From NCBI RefSeq assembly GCF_013523055.1, contig NZ_JAAMQM010000003.1, forward strand, positions 124,001 to 188,000: a DNA stretch of 64,000 bases, written 5' to 3'. Numbering within the stretch: position 1 is the first letter of the stretch; each line of letters begins with the position of its first letter. Of the stretch, positions 16,718-27,263 are shown in pieces. The notes below the pieces were generated by a model, which saw nothing but the letters and a program-made list of their open reading frames with translations, made no database searches and had not been told where the DNA came from. Both the position numbers and the translations under genes were made by a program. Source of the stretch: Pseudomonas capeferrum. Lineage in GTDB: Bacteria; Pseudomonadota; Gammaproteobacteria; Pseudomonadales; Pseudomonadaceae.

Positions 16718-19700
16718 TCAGGCCACCGCCCGTTGCGCCTGGTCGCACGCCCTGGCGTGCCAGACCGCATAGAGCGTCTCCACGGGCACTTCCCCGGACT
16801 CGTAGGCGTAGAATTTCGCCGTCACCCTGCGCGGCTGCTTGAGCCAGCACGTCGACTCCTCCTCGGACTTCCAGCACCGGTAGGTCAGAGCACGCTTGAT
16901 GAAACGCTCCCCGATGTCGTCCTCGATATCCTTGTGGTTCGACATCAGGTGCATACCGTGGGGACAGGGAAAGGCCACCGCGGCCAATCCGTTGTCCCTG
17001 GCGATGCCGATGGGGACGTCGAAGTAGGCGTCCACGATGGACGACACCGCGTGCGAAGCGAGGAACCCGCCCACCGGGTTGATCGCACGGATGACCAGCG
17101 TGTCCCTGTCCACATCCAATGCCGGAATCCGCTCGAAATAGAGCAGCGCCATTCCCGCCAGGCGCTTCTCGCCAGGGGCGAACACCAGCAGGTGCGCATG
17201 CCTCGCCTCCAGCCACATGTCGGTGTTGGCGCGGGTACAGAGGCAAGCGGCCTCCTTGGCGAAGAAAGCCGCCGGCGCCTTGGAGACGATGGCCTGCAGC
17301 TGGGTATACACACCTTCCACGCCTTGCGGCGTGAAGCGATCCTTCTGCCGTGCGGCCCAGCGCCTATACACCCTCAGCACCACCTGACGCGCTGTCGCCA
17401 GGGCCTGGCGCAGGTCATCCTTCGCCGTGGCGAAGCCGACACTGTCGCGCGTCGCCAGCCGGGACGCCAGAGTACCTGCTGCAGCATCGTCCAGGCCTTC
17501 GACGAAACCGGCCTCGAGCGCGTCCAGCGCATCCGTCAGTTGAACGTCGAACAGGGTATGCAGGGACTCGACCTGCCGATAGGCGAGCGAACCGGCTTCG
17601 GCCAGCGCCGCGATGGCCTCGTTACCCGGATCCAGCCAGGCGCGCACGTTCGAGTCCGCCCCGGCAATGGCCAGCAGCAGCCCGAGGTGCGACCTCAACG
17701 ACCAGACATCGGCGGCGGCATCCTGCAGCGGCTTCGCGCCGAGGGGCCGGAAGACCGCGTGCATGTCCTGCCGGTGCTCCGCGACGAAGCGCGCGGCGAA
17801 CAGCAGAGCCTCCGACAATGCGCGCAGATCTCGCGGCTCCATCAAGCCGTCCAGCCGCAATTCGGCCCGCAGCCACTGCATTGGATAACGGGCTCCAGCG
17901 ACAAGATCGGCCACGTCTCGTTCACGGCCGATCACCTGGCGCCAACGGCTGCGAATCGTGTGCGGCGTGGTGCGGTACACGATGGCGATCAAGTCCGCTT
18001 CCAGATCGCTCAGGATCGCCTTGCTGGGGCCTGCGCCGGCAAGCAGGTCTCCCAGCAGCGGCGCCAGGGCGGCGATTCTCTGCCGCAACTGCTGCACCGG
18101 CTCGTCGATATGCTCGATCAGGCTCCGCAACAGCAGACCGTCGCTCGCCACCAACATGTCCCGCAAGCGCGGAACCAACGCAGCGCCCAGCTCCTTGCGC
18201 AGGGCGCGGCTGGCCTCGTGGTAGGCCTCCCTGGTCGCCTCGTCGGTGCGGAACGAGAACGCCCCGAGTGTGGTGGTGATGCGTTCGCCAATATGCCTGT
18301 CTACAACGTCCCGGTTGCCTTCCAGCAGGGTGAAATTCTTGCGCTCGAAAGCATCGTCCAGGAGCACCCGGTGCATCCCGTCGAGCTCGTACCAGAAGCG
18401 CAGATCCTTGATACCCTCCGCGTCGTCGTAGTACCAGGTGCGCAGTGCCGGTAGATCGCCCACACCACGCTCCTCGCGCACATAGCGCAGCAGCGAGGCG
18501 CCAAGCGGGGCCATCTCCACAGCCTGCTGCAAATGGGTGAAGGTGCGCAGTTCGCCGGCCTGCAGCAGGTAGTCAAAGCTATCGATGTAGCCACCGCTGC
18601 CGGCCTTCGCCACCCAGCCGGCAACGACCGCCGACGTCTCCCCGGCACCACAGGCGCTGGCGATGCCCAGCCAGCGATGGAGCATATCGGCGCCGAGCCG
18701 CTGGTAGCAGTTCTGAAACGCCAGAACATGCTCCGCACCGCCATAGCCATGCTCCACCAGCACCCTCAGAAAGGCTTGCAGATCACGCTCCGTCAGCAGG
18801 TAGTCCTTGGCCTTGGCCAACTCAGCGAACGTGAACGAGTGGGGGCTGGCCAGCAGTCGCTGCAGCGCTGCCACGGGCAACGACACATCGTCCCGAGCAT
18901 TCACCTCGAGTATCAGCGACTGGCAGGCCTCCAGCGCATCGATATTGGCACCGGCGGCGCGTAGCGCCAGTGCGAACTCGCGGCAGGGCAGTCGCCCGAC
19001 CTCGAGCAAGCGGCTGAACCTGCCCAAGTCGGCCGCTGCGCGCAGCCCCAAGACATCGCACAGGAACGCCCACCGTTCGGGCTTCGCCAGCAGCAACTGC
19101 CTGCCCGTCGTCTCGAGCAGCGTGGAAAGCTCATCCCCTCTAGCCCGAGCACCGCCAACGTGGCGGACAGGCGCTGCGGATCGAAGTCATTCATCGGGTG
19201 CTTGACCAGCGGCACGATGGCGGTCGGAGCCGCGCCGGCATCGAGCAGCATCTGAGCGACCTGGCGGAATTTACCCACCTCATGTCGATCCGGCTGGTGG
19301 TCGCCATAGTGCCAGTCGTTACGCGACGGTAACTGCTCCAGATCCTCCACCGAGCGAATCGCGCCCAGCTCCACCAGGGCGAACAGGAGCGTCCCATCGA
19401 TCCTTCGGCCATACCGGGCCCTGGCGACACGATCCATCTCATCCATCTGGCGTACGCCCAGACGATAGCAGGCTTGCATCCAGCCAAAATCCACGAAGCT
19501 CATGTTGCGCAACGACTCGAATGAATGGGGCGGTTGCAGCCTGCGCAAGGCAAAATCGAAGGAAGGGCCGAAATGGTGCTGGCCCGGAATCGTTCGGTCG
19601 ACCTGCTGGGCGAATACCAGAGCACGCCCTTCGTGGGTGCCAATCGCTTGAAGCTGCGCGCTGGCCCTACGTACCGTAAGTCCGAGGGGCAAACATAACA

Positions 19701-19989
19701 TCAGGCATTGACCCCACTTCTCCGCTCTCGTGGGCAACAGCCGGATCCTGTCCGGTATGCGCAACGCCCTACGCAACAGCGGCTCTATCACAGAATCCTG
19801 CATGAGCATTTGCTCGCCGTGGAATTCCAGATGCTTACGAAATGCCGTGACCTGCAGGCGCAGACGCTGCAGTGGATGGGGAGCCTCGAATGAGTAGCGC
19901 CCCTGCGGCTGCCGTGGTTCCAGGTTCTCTATGATGCGTCGACGAAACTCTCGATAGGTGTTGCGCGCATTCGCGGATAGTTCTCTCAA
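16718..19989 (-). pseudogene. Large unknown cargo protein (~1090 aa), frameshifted
   Basis: Two minus-strand frames join into one protein. The upstream frame runs to LAVLGLEG; the downstream frame resumes with DELSTLLETTGRQLLLAKPERW. The shift is in a run of four G (19135-19138); five G would restore the frame. The likely start is TTG at 19989 after AAGGGGGA, because frames further upstream run into the topB leader. The middle is helical and repeat-like. The last 150 residues hold a conserved-looking domain (MALLYFERIPALDVDRDTLV, IRAINPVGGFLASHAVSSIV, AAVAFPCPHGMHLMSN). I do not recognise the family. It is inserted between ssb and topB and convergent with the 15926 gene. Confidence 0.65.
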
Positions 19990-20240
19990 TCGTCCCCCTT
20001 GCGATTTCGGCTCGTGATGGAAACATGCAGGCGTATCGCCATAAATCGAGGCTGACACAGGCACTGCCTCCGTACAAACCAAAACAGGCGCATGTTTTTC
20101 CACCCCCTGCCTCGCACACTGATCCCGCACCTGACACCACATCACGAACTCGCCATCTCCGCGTTGTTTGCGACAACGCTCGGCCACATCGGAAATCATG
20201 CTCGGCAACCGATGAGTCATCACGCTGCCGGGAGGACATC

Positions 20241-22259
20241 ATGCGCGTGTACCTCTGCGAGAAGCCGTCGCAAGGCAAAGACATCGCTCGCGTCCTGGGC
20301 ATCGGAAAGCGTGGCAATGGGCACTGCAGCGGTACCGGCGTAATCGTGACTTGGTGCATCGGTCATCTGATCGAAGCGGCGCCACCGGAAGCCTACGGCG
20401 AGCAGTACAAACGCTGGTCCGTTGAGCAACTGCCGATCATTCCCGAGCGCTGGCGGGTCGAGCCGAAAGCGGCAACCGCTACGCAATTGAAGATCGTCAA
20501 ACAGCTGGTCGGCCAGGCCCGCGAGCTGGTGATCGCCACCGATGCCGACCGCGAAGGCGAGATGATCGCCCGCGAGATCATCGAGCTGTGCGGCTATCGC
20601 GGCCCCATCCAGCGGCTGTGGCTGTCGGCGCTCAACGACGCGAGCATTCGCAAGGCGCTGGGTACGCTGAAGCCGTCGAGCGAGACGCTGCCGCTATACG
20701 CTGCGGCGCTCGCGCGCTCCCGCGCGGACTGGCTGGTCGGCATGAACCTGAGTCGCCTGTTCACCCTGCTGGGGCGTCAGGCCGGCTACGATGGCGTGCT
20801 CTCGGTCGGCCGGGTGCAGACGCCGACGCTGGCCCTGGTGGTCAGCCGCGACCGCGAGATCGCGGGCTTCGTCTCGGTGCCGTTCTGGAACATCGAGGTC
20901 AGGCTATCGACAGGCGGACAACTTTTCCTCGCCAGTTGGATCGCCCCTGACGACTGCAGCGATGATGCCGGGCGCTGCCTGCAGCAGGCGGTGGCCCAGC
21001 ACGCCGCCGATCGCCTGCGCGCCGCCGGCAGCGCTCAGGTGGTCTCCTTCGCAACGGAGCGCGTGCGTGAGGCGCCCCCACTGCCCTTCGACCTGGGCAC
21101 GCTGCAGGAGGTGTGCTCGCGGCAACTCGCCCTGGACGTGCAGGAGACGCTGGACATTGCCCAGTCGCTGTACGAGACGCACAAGGCGACGACCTATCCC
21201 CGTTCGGATTCGGGTTACCTGCCCGAAAGCATGTTCGCCGAGGTGCCGGCCGTACTCGCCGCCGTGCTCGCAACCGATCCCGGCCTGCGCCCGCTGCTTG
21301 ATCAGCTCGACCGGACTCAGCGCTCACGGGCCTGGAACGACGGCAAGGTGTCGGCCCACCACGGCATCATCCCAACGCTGGAGCCAACCAACCTGGCGGC
21401 CATGAGCGATAAGGAGCAGGCGGTCTACAAACTGATCCGCGCGCATTATCTCGCGCAGTTTCTGTCGCATCACGAGTTCGACCGCACCACGGCGCAGTTG
21501 CTGTGCGGCGGCCAGAGCCTGCAAGCCGTTGGCAAGCAGGTGATCATCCCCGGCTGGCACCAGGTGCTGGCCGTCCCAGAAGCGGACAACGCCGACGGCG
21601 AAGCGGACCCGCGCAGCCAGATGTTGCCGGCGCTGCACGAAGGGCTGCACTGCCAGGTCGACCACGTCGATCTGAAAGCCCTCAAGACGCAACCGCCAAA
21701 ACCTTACACCCAAGGCGATCTGATCAAGGCCATGAAAGGCGTCGCCAAGCTGGTCACCGACCCGCGTCTGAAGCAGAAGCTGAAAGAGACCACCGGCATT
21801 GGCACCGAAGCCACCCGTGCCAGCATCATCAAAGGCCTGCTCGAGCGTGGTTACCTGCTCAAGAAGGGTCGCGCCGTGCGGGCCTCCGATGCGGCGGGCA
21901 TGCTGATCGACGCCGTGCCCGCGGCCATCACCGATCCCGGTACGACCGCCATCTGGGAGCAGGCCCTGGACATGATCGAGGCCGGCGAGATGACGCTGGA
22001 GACCTTCATCGCCAAGCAATCCATATGGATCACCCAGCTGGTGCAGCAGTACCGCGCAGCCACCCTGGCCATCAAACTTCCCGAAGGGCCCACCTGCCCG
22101 CTGTGCGGCAGCGCCACCCGCCAACGTAGCGGCAAGACCGGCGCGTTCTGGTCCTGCTGCCGTTATCCCGATTGCAAAGGCACCCTGCCCATCGAGAATG
22201 GCCGGCAGGCCAGCGCCAAGCTCAGTCCCTCGCGCAAGCCGCGGCAGATGCCGAAATAG
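20241..22259 (+). CDS. topB: DNA topoisomerase III, ICE type
   Basis: 672 residues from the ATG at 20241 with GGGAGG at 20230-20235; an upstream in-frame start overlaps the opposing cargo gene. It is a type IA topoisomerase: Toprim E7 in CEKPSQGKDIA, DADRE at 101-105, and the catalytic tyrosine Y319 in TTYPRSDSGYLP. A C-terminal zinc ribbon (CPLCGSATRQRSG... CCRYPDC, about residues 613-650) follows. It decatenates DNA, probably for replication or transfer of the excised ICE. topB after ssb is standard for GI-type ICEs. Confidence 0.94.
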   Translation: MRVYLCEKPSQGKDIARVLGIGKRGNGHCSGTGVIVTWCIGHLIEAAPPEAYGEQYKRWSVEQLPIIPERWRVEPKAATATQLKIVKQLVGQARELVIATDADREGEMIAREIIELCGYRGPIQRLWLSALNDASIRKALGTLKPSSETLPLYAAALARSRADWLVGMNLSRLFTLLGRQAGYDGVLSVGRVQTPTLALVVSRDREIAGFVSVPFWNIEVRLSTGGQLFLASWIAPDDCSDDAGRCLQQAVAQHAADRLRAAGSAQVVSFATERVREAPPLPFDLGTLQEVCSRQLALDVQETLDIAQSLYETHKATTYPRSDSGYLPESMFAEVPAVLAAVLATDPGLRPLLDQLDRTQRSRAWNDGKVSAHHGIIPTLEPTNLAAMSDKEQAVYKLIRAHYLAQFLSHHEFDRTTAQLLCGGQSLQAVGKQVIIPGWHQVLAVPEADNADGEADPRSQMLPALHEGLHCQVDHVDLKALKTQPPKPYTQGDLIKAMKGVAKLVTDPRLKQKLKETTGIGTEATRASIIKGLLERGYLLKKGRAVRASDAAGMLIDAVPAAITDPGTTAIWEQALDMIEAGEMTLETFIAKQSIWITQLVQQYRAATLAIKLPEGPTCPLCGSATRQRSGKTGAFWSCCRYPDCKGTLPIENGRQASAKLSPSRKPRQMPK

Positions 22260-23068
22260 CTCGCCGGCCCCGCTCCCCATCGTATCGACCACGGTCGATG
22301 CGCCCCCTCGCGCCTGCGGGGAACCCAGCACGCCCCTCCTTCTGCAACGCGTGCCCGTCGCCCGCATCGCTGGGTCGACGGGAAGGCTGACTCATCCAGC
22401 GTCCGTATACCCGGACAGATTGATCTGCTGAGTGTCGCGATGAAGGGTTCCCTGGTGCCTTGTCTCGGTAGCCCGACGAGGCATCAGGAGACCCTTCGGG
22501 TCGAATGGTAATCAGTGCCGGCGCCCACCGGCGAAACAACGGGTTCCTTTTGTGCGCGGATGTGTGCCAAAGGATGTCGACCCCAGCCACGACACGGGTC
22601 GAGTGCGATCGCTGCAACAGCGGTTGGCTTTGACGGCGGCCACGCCCTGCATCAGCGCACCGGTGGTGTCTTGCTCGACAGCCGAAGGCCCAGGCCTTCG
22701 GCGCCTTTCTCCTGTCTGCCCAGTGCATCGTTGCATCGTTGCCGAGCCATCCACTGAATTAACCGAAATGCACCTTCAGCCCAACTGACAACGAGCGTTT
22801 TCCCGGCAGAACGAGCGCGAGTGCTCCGGCCGCCCGCAAAATCTGGAGGTCACCGGTTTCCCATTTCCCGCTGACTCACCTCCCCTCGCCGTTCGAAGCT
22901 GCCCCCATGTGTCGTCGACCTCGGTCGACACCATGCCCGCAGCACGGGGCCTCGGCTGCACCGCGGAATCTTCCGCGCCGCCCCCAACCAGTCCGCCCGG
23001 CACCAGCTCGTGGACGAACGCCGGCCAGGCGTCGGTGCCTCGTTCCATCTCTGTTAGGAGGATCTTCC
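22260..23068. other. Intergenic region with hairpins
   Basis: 809 nt with no convincing coding frame. It holds a strong hairpin GCCGAAGGCC-CA-GGCCTTCGGC at 22681-22702, followed only by GCCTTTC, so at best a weak terminator, and small palindromes near 22285 (CGACCACGGTCG) and 22913 (TCGACCTCGGTCGA). It probably contains the leader of the small gene at 23069. Confidence 0.5.
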
Positions 23069-23305
23069 ATGTCCTTTAACTCTCCCGCGTCGCCCAGTCC
23101 CACCCAGGCCCAAGCCGAACCCATCGGCTACCTGGCCAGTCAACGCCTGCCCTTGCAGGTACGCCAAAGCGCCGCCGGCCACTTCATCGGCACTGCCGAC
23201 GACAACGGGCCGGTCTCGCGCGAGTCCGTCGAGTACTTCCGCTCATACGAAGCTGCAGAGCAGGCCCTGAGCACAGGGCGCTGGCAGCAGTGCCTCTATC
23301 CCTAA
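23069..23305 (+). CDS. Small ICE protein, unknown function
   Basis: 78 residues from the ATG at 23069, well supported by TAGGAGGA at 23055-23062. The sequence (EPIGYLASQRLPLQVRQSAA, FIGTADDNGPVSRESVEYFR) is soluble, with no signal peptide or membrane segment. It sits between topB and another small ICE gene, a neighbourhood typical of this ICE class. I know no function. Confidence 0.75.
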   Translation: MSFNSPASPSPTQAQAEPIGYLASQRLPLQVRQSAAGHFIGTADDNGPVSRESVEYFRSYEAAEQALSTGRWQQCLYP

Positions 23306-23329
23306 GCCCCTACCCATCGGGAGACCATC

Positions 23330-23722
23330 ATGAATCAGTCTTTACCCCCAGACGTCCTTGATCAGATCGCGCAGGAAATGCTGCATTTCGACAACGCCCC
23401 CGCAGCATTTCTGCAGGCATGGAAACGCGGCGTCCAAATCGCCGGTGCCGAATGGTTCGGCGATGGCACTCGTGCCGGGCTGCAGCAAGCCACGAGCAAG
23501 TGGGAGCTGCGGCCGAATGTACAGCGACTCAATGAGGCCCTGGACGTGTTGAGCAGCGGCCAACGGCTGTTTCTTGCCGCAATGGTCAGCTTTTACAACG
23601 CCAGTGAAGGCGGCGCGATGCTCAAACGCTGCCAGTTCGAGGGGCTTGCCGATCTTGGCGGTCTCGACCTGGAACGCCGCAAGGTCATCGCCGACCTAGT
23701 GCTCCACTACGACGGCTGGTGA
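23330..23722 (+). CDS. Small ICE protein, unknown function
   Basis: 130 residues, 24 bp after the previous gene, with GGGAGA before the ATG. Segments such as FLQAWKRGVQIAGAEWFGDG and FLAAMVSFYNASEGGAMLKR suggest a compact helical protein. The two genes appear to be one transcript downstream of topB. No catalytic motif is recognised; a maintenance role is inferred from context alone. Confidence 0.75.
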   Translation: MNQSLPPDVLDQIAQEMLHFDNAPAAFLQAWKRGVQIAGAEWFGDGTRAGLQQATSKWELRPNVQRLNEALDVLSSGQRLFLAAMVSFYNASEGGAMLKRCQFEGLADLGGLDLERRKVIADLVLHYDGW

Positions 23723-23880
23723 ATTCATCTCGGTGCACTACGATCCTTCATCCCTATCTACTACCCAGGAGGGGCACGTGTTCACACCAGAACCGTGTTC
23801 CTTCTCGTAAGACAGCATAGCTTCCGCGCCTTGCGATTGACGGCATCGCATAGCGCGTCCAGCTCGGCTAACCCATCTTG

Positions 23881-24366
23881 TCAACCCTTGAAGATACGTT
23901 CCAGAAGATGATGAATCTTCGGAACCCGATCAACGTAGACAAGCAAGCTCCCCATGAGGGTACCTACCAGCAGGGCCGAAAAGACTCGAATCGCAATCAG
24001 ACTGCCTAGTGTCCAAACCGCCTCTGGTTCGGTCCAGCCACCAAATGCACTGATAACCTCATCAGTTGTCGAATCGGGCATCACTAAAAGGAACTTTTCT
24101 ACAGCGTCTTGGTAGATAAACCCACCAAGCACCCGACCACCATCGCTTTCATGCACAAAAAGCGAGTGCCCCCCAATAAATAGGATGATGCATACCAGTA
24201 TGATGGTGAAATGCTGTACGAGCGATAATCGCTTTCTCCCGCGGCGAGGCGCCTTCAGATGCAGGAGAAGACCAAAGACAACCATCGCAAAGACCGCTCC
24301 CCCGAACCAACTGGCACTGTATGGAAGAAGCCACTCGAAAAAATCCATCACCTCGTTGATCCACAT
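23881..24366 (-). CDS. Small inner-membrane protein, cargo
   Basis: 161 residues from the ATG at 24366; longer upstream frames run through the neighbouring gene. Four hydrophobic segments are visible: WFGGAVFAMVVFGLLLHL, FTIILVCIILFIGGHSLF, a weaker one near residues 100-120 and IRVFSALLVGTLMGSLLVYV. It starts 7 bp after the end of the LysM-like gene and is surely cotranscribed. GC content is lower than the flanks, a sign of separate acquisition. Function unknown; with the exported partner it may form an envelope-located module. Confidence 0.68.
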   Translation of the reverse strand: MWINEVMDFFEWLLPYSASWFGGAVFAMVVFGLLLHLKAPRRGRKRLSLVQHFTIILVCIILFIGGHSLFVHESDGGRVLGGFIYQDAVEKFLLVMPDSTTDEVISAFGGWTEPEAVWTLGSLIAIRVFSALLVGTLMGSLLVYVDRVPKIHHLLERIFKG

Positions 24367-24373
24367 GCCTGCA

Positions 24374-25333
24374 TCACTCGAAGGGCAAGAGCGGGAGGTC
24401 GATAGGCCAGTCGAAACCAGAAAGCATGTAAAAATCCTTGATCTGCGACCGCCGGATTGCACCAGCCTCCAGCCATTCGGCCCAGATGCCATAATGGAAT
24501 CCCACCGACAGCATCTCCCGCCCCTCGTGACACGCTGAAGCGCTGAATGTTTTGGTTCTCTGCGACTCCACGACGTGCCCATGAGCCGCGAAGCCGAACA
24601 GCGCATACCGAATCTTACAGCTCGCTGGAATTCCCCCATCCGGTGGGTTGGTCGCCATTACAAGCACAGCCCGCGTGGTGGTAATACCCGACCGGGAAAG
24701 CGAGACGGCCTCATGAAGCCCTTTATTGGCATCGTGGGCAAGCCGGATAGCACGCTCTAAGTCTTCAGGGTGATCCGACTTAGCCAACCAAACAATGGAT
24801 TCGGCATTCTCACGCCAATGTGCAATAACTCCGGCTGGTAAACCATTACGTGAGTGCAGAGCATCTTGAAACGTACTGGCGAGCGCGGAGAAGGCGTTGT
24901 TCATATCGGGTGATTCCAATGTCGCTGCCTGGAACGACAGCTCACGCACCGCGCGGCCAGCCCGGGTTACTTCAGTTGGTGCACCGATGTAGAAACGCAT
25001 CGTCTCATCGTCGATGCCCTCGATCTGCGGAACGAGGAGTTCGGTACCAGCCAGTATCTGATTGACGTTTTCCAGATCGGGGTTGGCTTCCAATACCAAC
25101 CCCAACGCCCGTGGCGTCGCTACCACCCCTTGGGACAACAAGATCGACTCAAGGGTCTCGCCTGACACAACGGTGTGGTTGGCCAGGGTTAAGTCAATCT
25201 GTCTCTCTCGCAGCTCGCTAGGTAAGCTAACTAAACCGTAGCTGTCACGGACCGAGGCCGGCCCGAGTTGCTGGGCCTGGACATGCGCCTGAGCAAACCC
25301 CAGGACTAAGGCAAGCATGACTCTACTGCGCAT
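24374..25333 (-). CDS. Exported protein with LysM-like domain, cargo
   Basis: 319 residues from the ATG at 25333, chosen for GGGAGG about 8 nt upstream and because it opens a signal peptide (MRSRVMLALVLGFAQAHVQA). A LysM- or FimV-like segment lies at about 45-95 (HTVVSGETLESILLSQGV, ILAGTELLVPQI), suggesting peptidoglycan binding. The remainder (about 120-319) is unfamiliar, with an end FYMLSGFDWPIDLPLLPFE. It forms a two-gene minus-strand operon with the membrane protein downstream and lies opposite to the core ICE genes, so it is cargo. Confidence 0.7.
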   Translation of the reverse strand: MRSRVMLALVLGFAQAHVQAQQLGPASVRDSYGLVSLPSELRERQIDLTLANHTVVSGETLESILLSQGVVATPRALGLVLEANPDLENVNQILAGTELLVPQIEGIDDETMRFYIGAPTEVTRAGRAVRELSFQAATLESPDMNNAFSALASTFQDALHSRNGLPAGVIAHWRENAESIVWLAKSDHPEDLERAIRLAHDANKGLHEAVSLSRSGITTTRAVLVMATNPPDGGIPASCKIRYALFGFAAHGHVVESQRTKTFSASACHEGREMLSVGFHYGIWAEWLEAGAIRRSQIKDFYMLSGFDWPIDLPLLPFE

Positions 25334-25717
25334 GAAGCACCTCCCTGTTGAGGCAGAGCGTTTTCCCAGATACCAGACTGAGGATAGTCGCCCCTCTATA
25401 CATGTCACGCCCTATAGCCGGCGGATAAGGTTCGTAAACGCCACCAACTCACGAGCCCTACAGCAGGACAACGGGGACTAAGCGGGCATGATCGAATGCG
25501 CTTTGCTTAGCCCAGTCATACCTTCTGCCCGTCATCCTCCATGCATGTTCGTTGGTGTTACCAGCAGCATGCCCAGGCAGTCGAGACCTTCGAGACTGCG
25601 GTGCGGTTCATCGCACTGGTTGCTTTGTTACTCCAGCACATGTCGCGCCATCCACCCAACCCACGAGGGACATCCTCCCTTGCGGGCGGGAGTCCCTTTT
25701 TCATCAAGGAGTCTCCC
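25334..25717. other. Divergent intergenic region
   Basis: 384 nt between the LysM-like gene (minus) and the 25718 gene (plus), so it must hold two promoters. I cannot place them firmly. The only clear element is the terminator-like hairpin at 25667-25701 next to the plus-strand gene. Confidence 0.45.
25667..25701 (+). terminator. Terminator-like hairpin in the leader of the 25718 gene
   Basis: An imperfect stem GGGAC-A-TCCTCCC / GGGCGGGAGTCCC with loop TTGC is followed by five T. It ends 16 nt before the ATG at 25718 and just before the ribosome site AAGGAG (25706-25711). It either ends a short upstream transcript or acts as an attenuator for the gene. Confidence 0.65.
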
Positions 25718-26515
25718 ATGGATACCCAAGCCATCCGTGCACAAATGCCCGTTCTGGTCGCCGGTCATGCACCCCGCAATGTCCGCACCTTCAAGTTCAA
25801 AATCTTCGACGGACAACCCAAGGTCTCGACGTGGGGCTTCCACATCGACCCCAGACCGTTCGAGGGCAAGGTGATCGCCGACACCGGCGACGCCATCGTC
25901 GTCAAGATCGGTCGGGCCGAATTCGCTGTGCTCGATCGCTCACTGCTGACTGAAGTGCCTGTTGAAGGCGCCAAGGTGCAGGTCCTGCCGTATGCCCGGC
26001 GCCGTTTCGACGGGCTACGAGCGGACACACCGGAAGAACGCACCGAGTACGCCGCTGACGGCACACCCTTCATAATGCAAACGCACGTTCTCGGTTCCGC
26101 ACCCGCCAAGCTGCCACTCCCGCAACCACGCTGCCCGGAGCTGCAGGAGCTCATCAACCAGCTCGAACAGCTGCCGGCTCCCGATGGTTTTCGCCACATC
26201 ACCCACTTGCTGGTGGATGCCGGCGCACGGGAGTTTTCCGTTGTCGATCCACTACCCGACGACATCATCAAGACGCCGCCGGCGATCAGCTTCACCGTGG
26301 CCACCGCGAAGTTTCGAGGGCAGGTCACCCTGCTGTACGACCGCGCCGATGACCTCTATGTGATCGAGCTGAAACACGATGGAGAACTCGTCGAACGCAT
26401 CGATCAAGTGTTCTTCGACTCGCTCGGGGAAACGCTGGAGCAACTGATCGACGATGGCAGTTGGCGGCTCATCCGCGTGCAGTGCCTATCTGGATCGAAA
26501 CCTGTCCGGCACTGA
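25718..26515 (+). CDS. Conserved ICE protein, unknown function
   Basis: 265 residues from the ATG at 25718 with AAGGAG at 25706-25711; an upstream in-frame start at 25541 would read through the leader hairpin. The N-terminal half (NVRTFKFKIFDGQPKVSTWG, FEGKVIADTGDAIVVKIGRA, FAVLDRSLLTEVP) looks like a beta-rich domain. The C-terminal half (VATAKFRGQVTLLYDRADDL) is alpha-beta. Similar proteins are carried at this place in GI-type ICEs. No catalytic motif is clear. Confidence 0.78.
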   Translation: MDTQAIRAQMPVLVAGHAPRNVRTFKFKIFDGQPKVSTWGFHIDPRPFEGKVIADTGDAIVVKIGRAEFAVLDRSLLTEVPVEGAKVQVLPYARRRFDGLRADTPEERTEYAADGTPFIMQTHVLGSAPAKLPLPQPRCPELQELINQLEQLPAPDGFRHITHLLVDAGAREFSVVDPLPDDIIKTPPAISFTVATAKFRGQVTLLYDRADDLYVIELKHDGELVERIDQVFFDSLGETLEQLIDDGSWRLIRVQCLSGSKPVRH

Positions 26516-26714
26516 GCAGCAGGATATCAACCATGGTTGGTGGCCGAGCTGAGCTTGGTGGTAATGACTCCGGCAAAATTTCGCCCCGAAAACCATGGCC
26601 TCCACGCACATCCGGAACAGCAGGGGCAAGCTTGAGTTGTCCGCCACAGCCACACAGCTGTCCCGCCGCGCCAGAACGATCAGCACCTGGTGACAACTGA
26701 CCTTTCACTCCGCA

Positions 26715-26737
26715 GCCCTCGTTCGCGGGGGCTTTTT
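26715..26737 (+). terminator. Intrinsic terminator
   Basis: GCCCTCG-TTCG-CGGGGGC stem-loop followed by TTTTTCTTTT, 200 bp after the 25718 gene. It most likely ends that transcript. The rest of the gap 26516-26888 shows no gene. Confidence 0.78.
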
Positions 26738-26888
26738 CTTTTCGCGCTCCATTGGTCACGCTATACAGTCTCCAGGCCAACCCGCCCTAGGAGACGTCCG
26801 CCTGACATGTTTGAATGATCTTCTTGTGTCCTTACGTGACGATGGTGCACGGTATGCGCAAGCTAAACCCGATAATGGAGATCATCAA

Positions 26889-27191
26889 ATGTCATATGAG
26901 CCTGAACAACGCAATATGGCTGATATTGAGGTTACTGCCTACAACTCCGACCGTTACCGCCTCCCTCGCCTACACCATACCGTAGGCTACGCGGCTGCAA
27001 TGATGTCAGTGAATGGCGTTGGCCAGTTACCTCTTCGTGTCTCTGGCGTGCACGATCACAAGGGCATCTTGCAGGTTCACTGGCTTACCGTACCGGCCGA
27101 AATAGAGAAGCACGCGTTTAAGTTGGCTTGGGTCGACGTCGGAGATGGCACCGATATGGTCGAGCACTTTCTAGACGGTGATCTGATTTGA
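26889..27191 (+). CDS. Small unknown protein, AT-richer cargo
   Basis: 100 residues from the ATG at 26889, preferred because TGGAG lies 8 nt upstream; an in-frame start at 26811 has no such site. The sequence (PRLHHTVGYAAAMMSVNGVG, LQVHWLTVPAEIEKHAFKLA, WVDVGDGTDMVEHFLDGDLI) looks like a small beta-rich protein. Base composition is lower in GC than the ICE core. It converges with the CoiA-like gene. Function unknown. Confidence 0.58.
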   Translation: MSYEPEQRNMADIEVTAYNSDRYRLPRLHHTVGYAAAMMSVNGVGQLPLRVSGVHDHKGILQVHWLTVPAEIEKHAFKLAWVDVGDGTDMVEHFLDGDLI

Positions 27192-27263
27192 TGACGCGGT
27201 GGCATACATCCATCTAGGCGGTATCGCTGGAGTCCCTGCACTGGCTAGCTAGCCAACAGTCAG

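Noticed and set aside
16733..18454. 573-codon plus-strand frame opposite the large cargo gene
   Set aside because: No ribosome site or family motif; the minus-strand reading has the coherent protein-like sequence.
22681..22702. Strong hairpin considered as an intrinsic terminator
   Set aside because: The following bases are GCGCCTTTCTCC-like with no sustained T-run, so I list it only as a hairpin in the intergenic entry.
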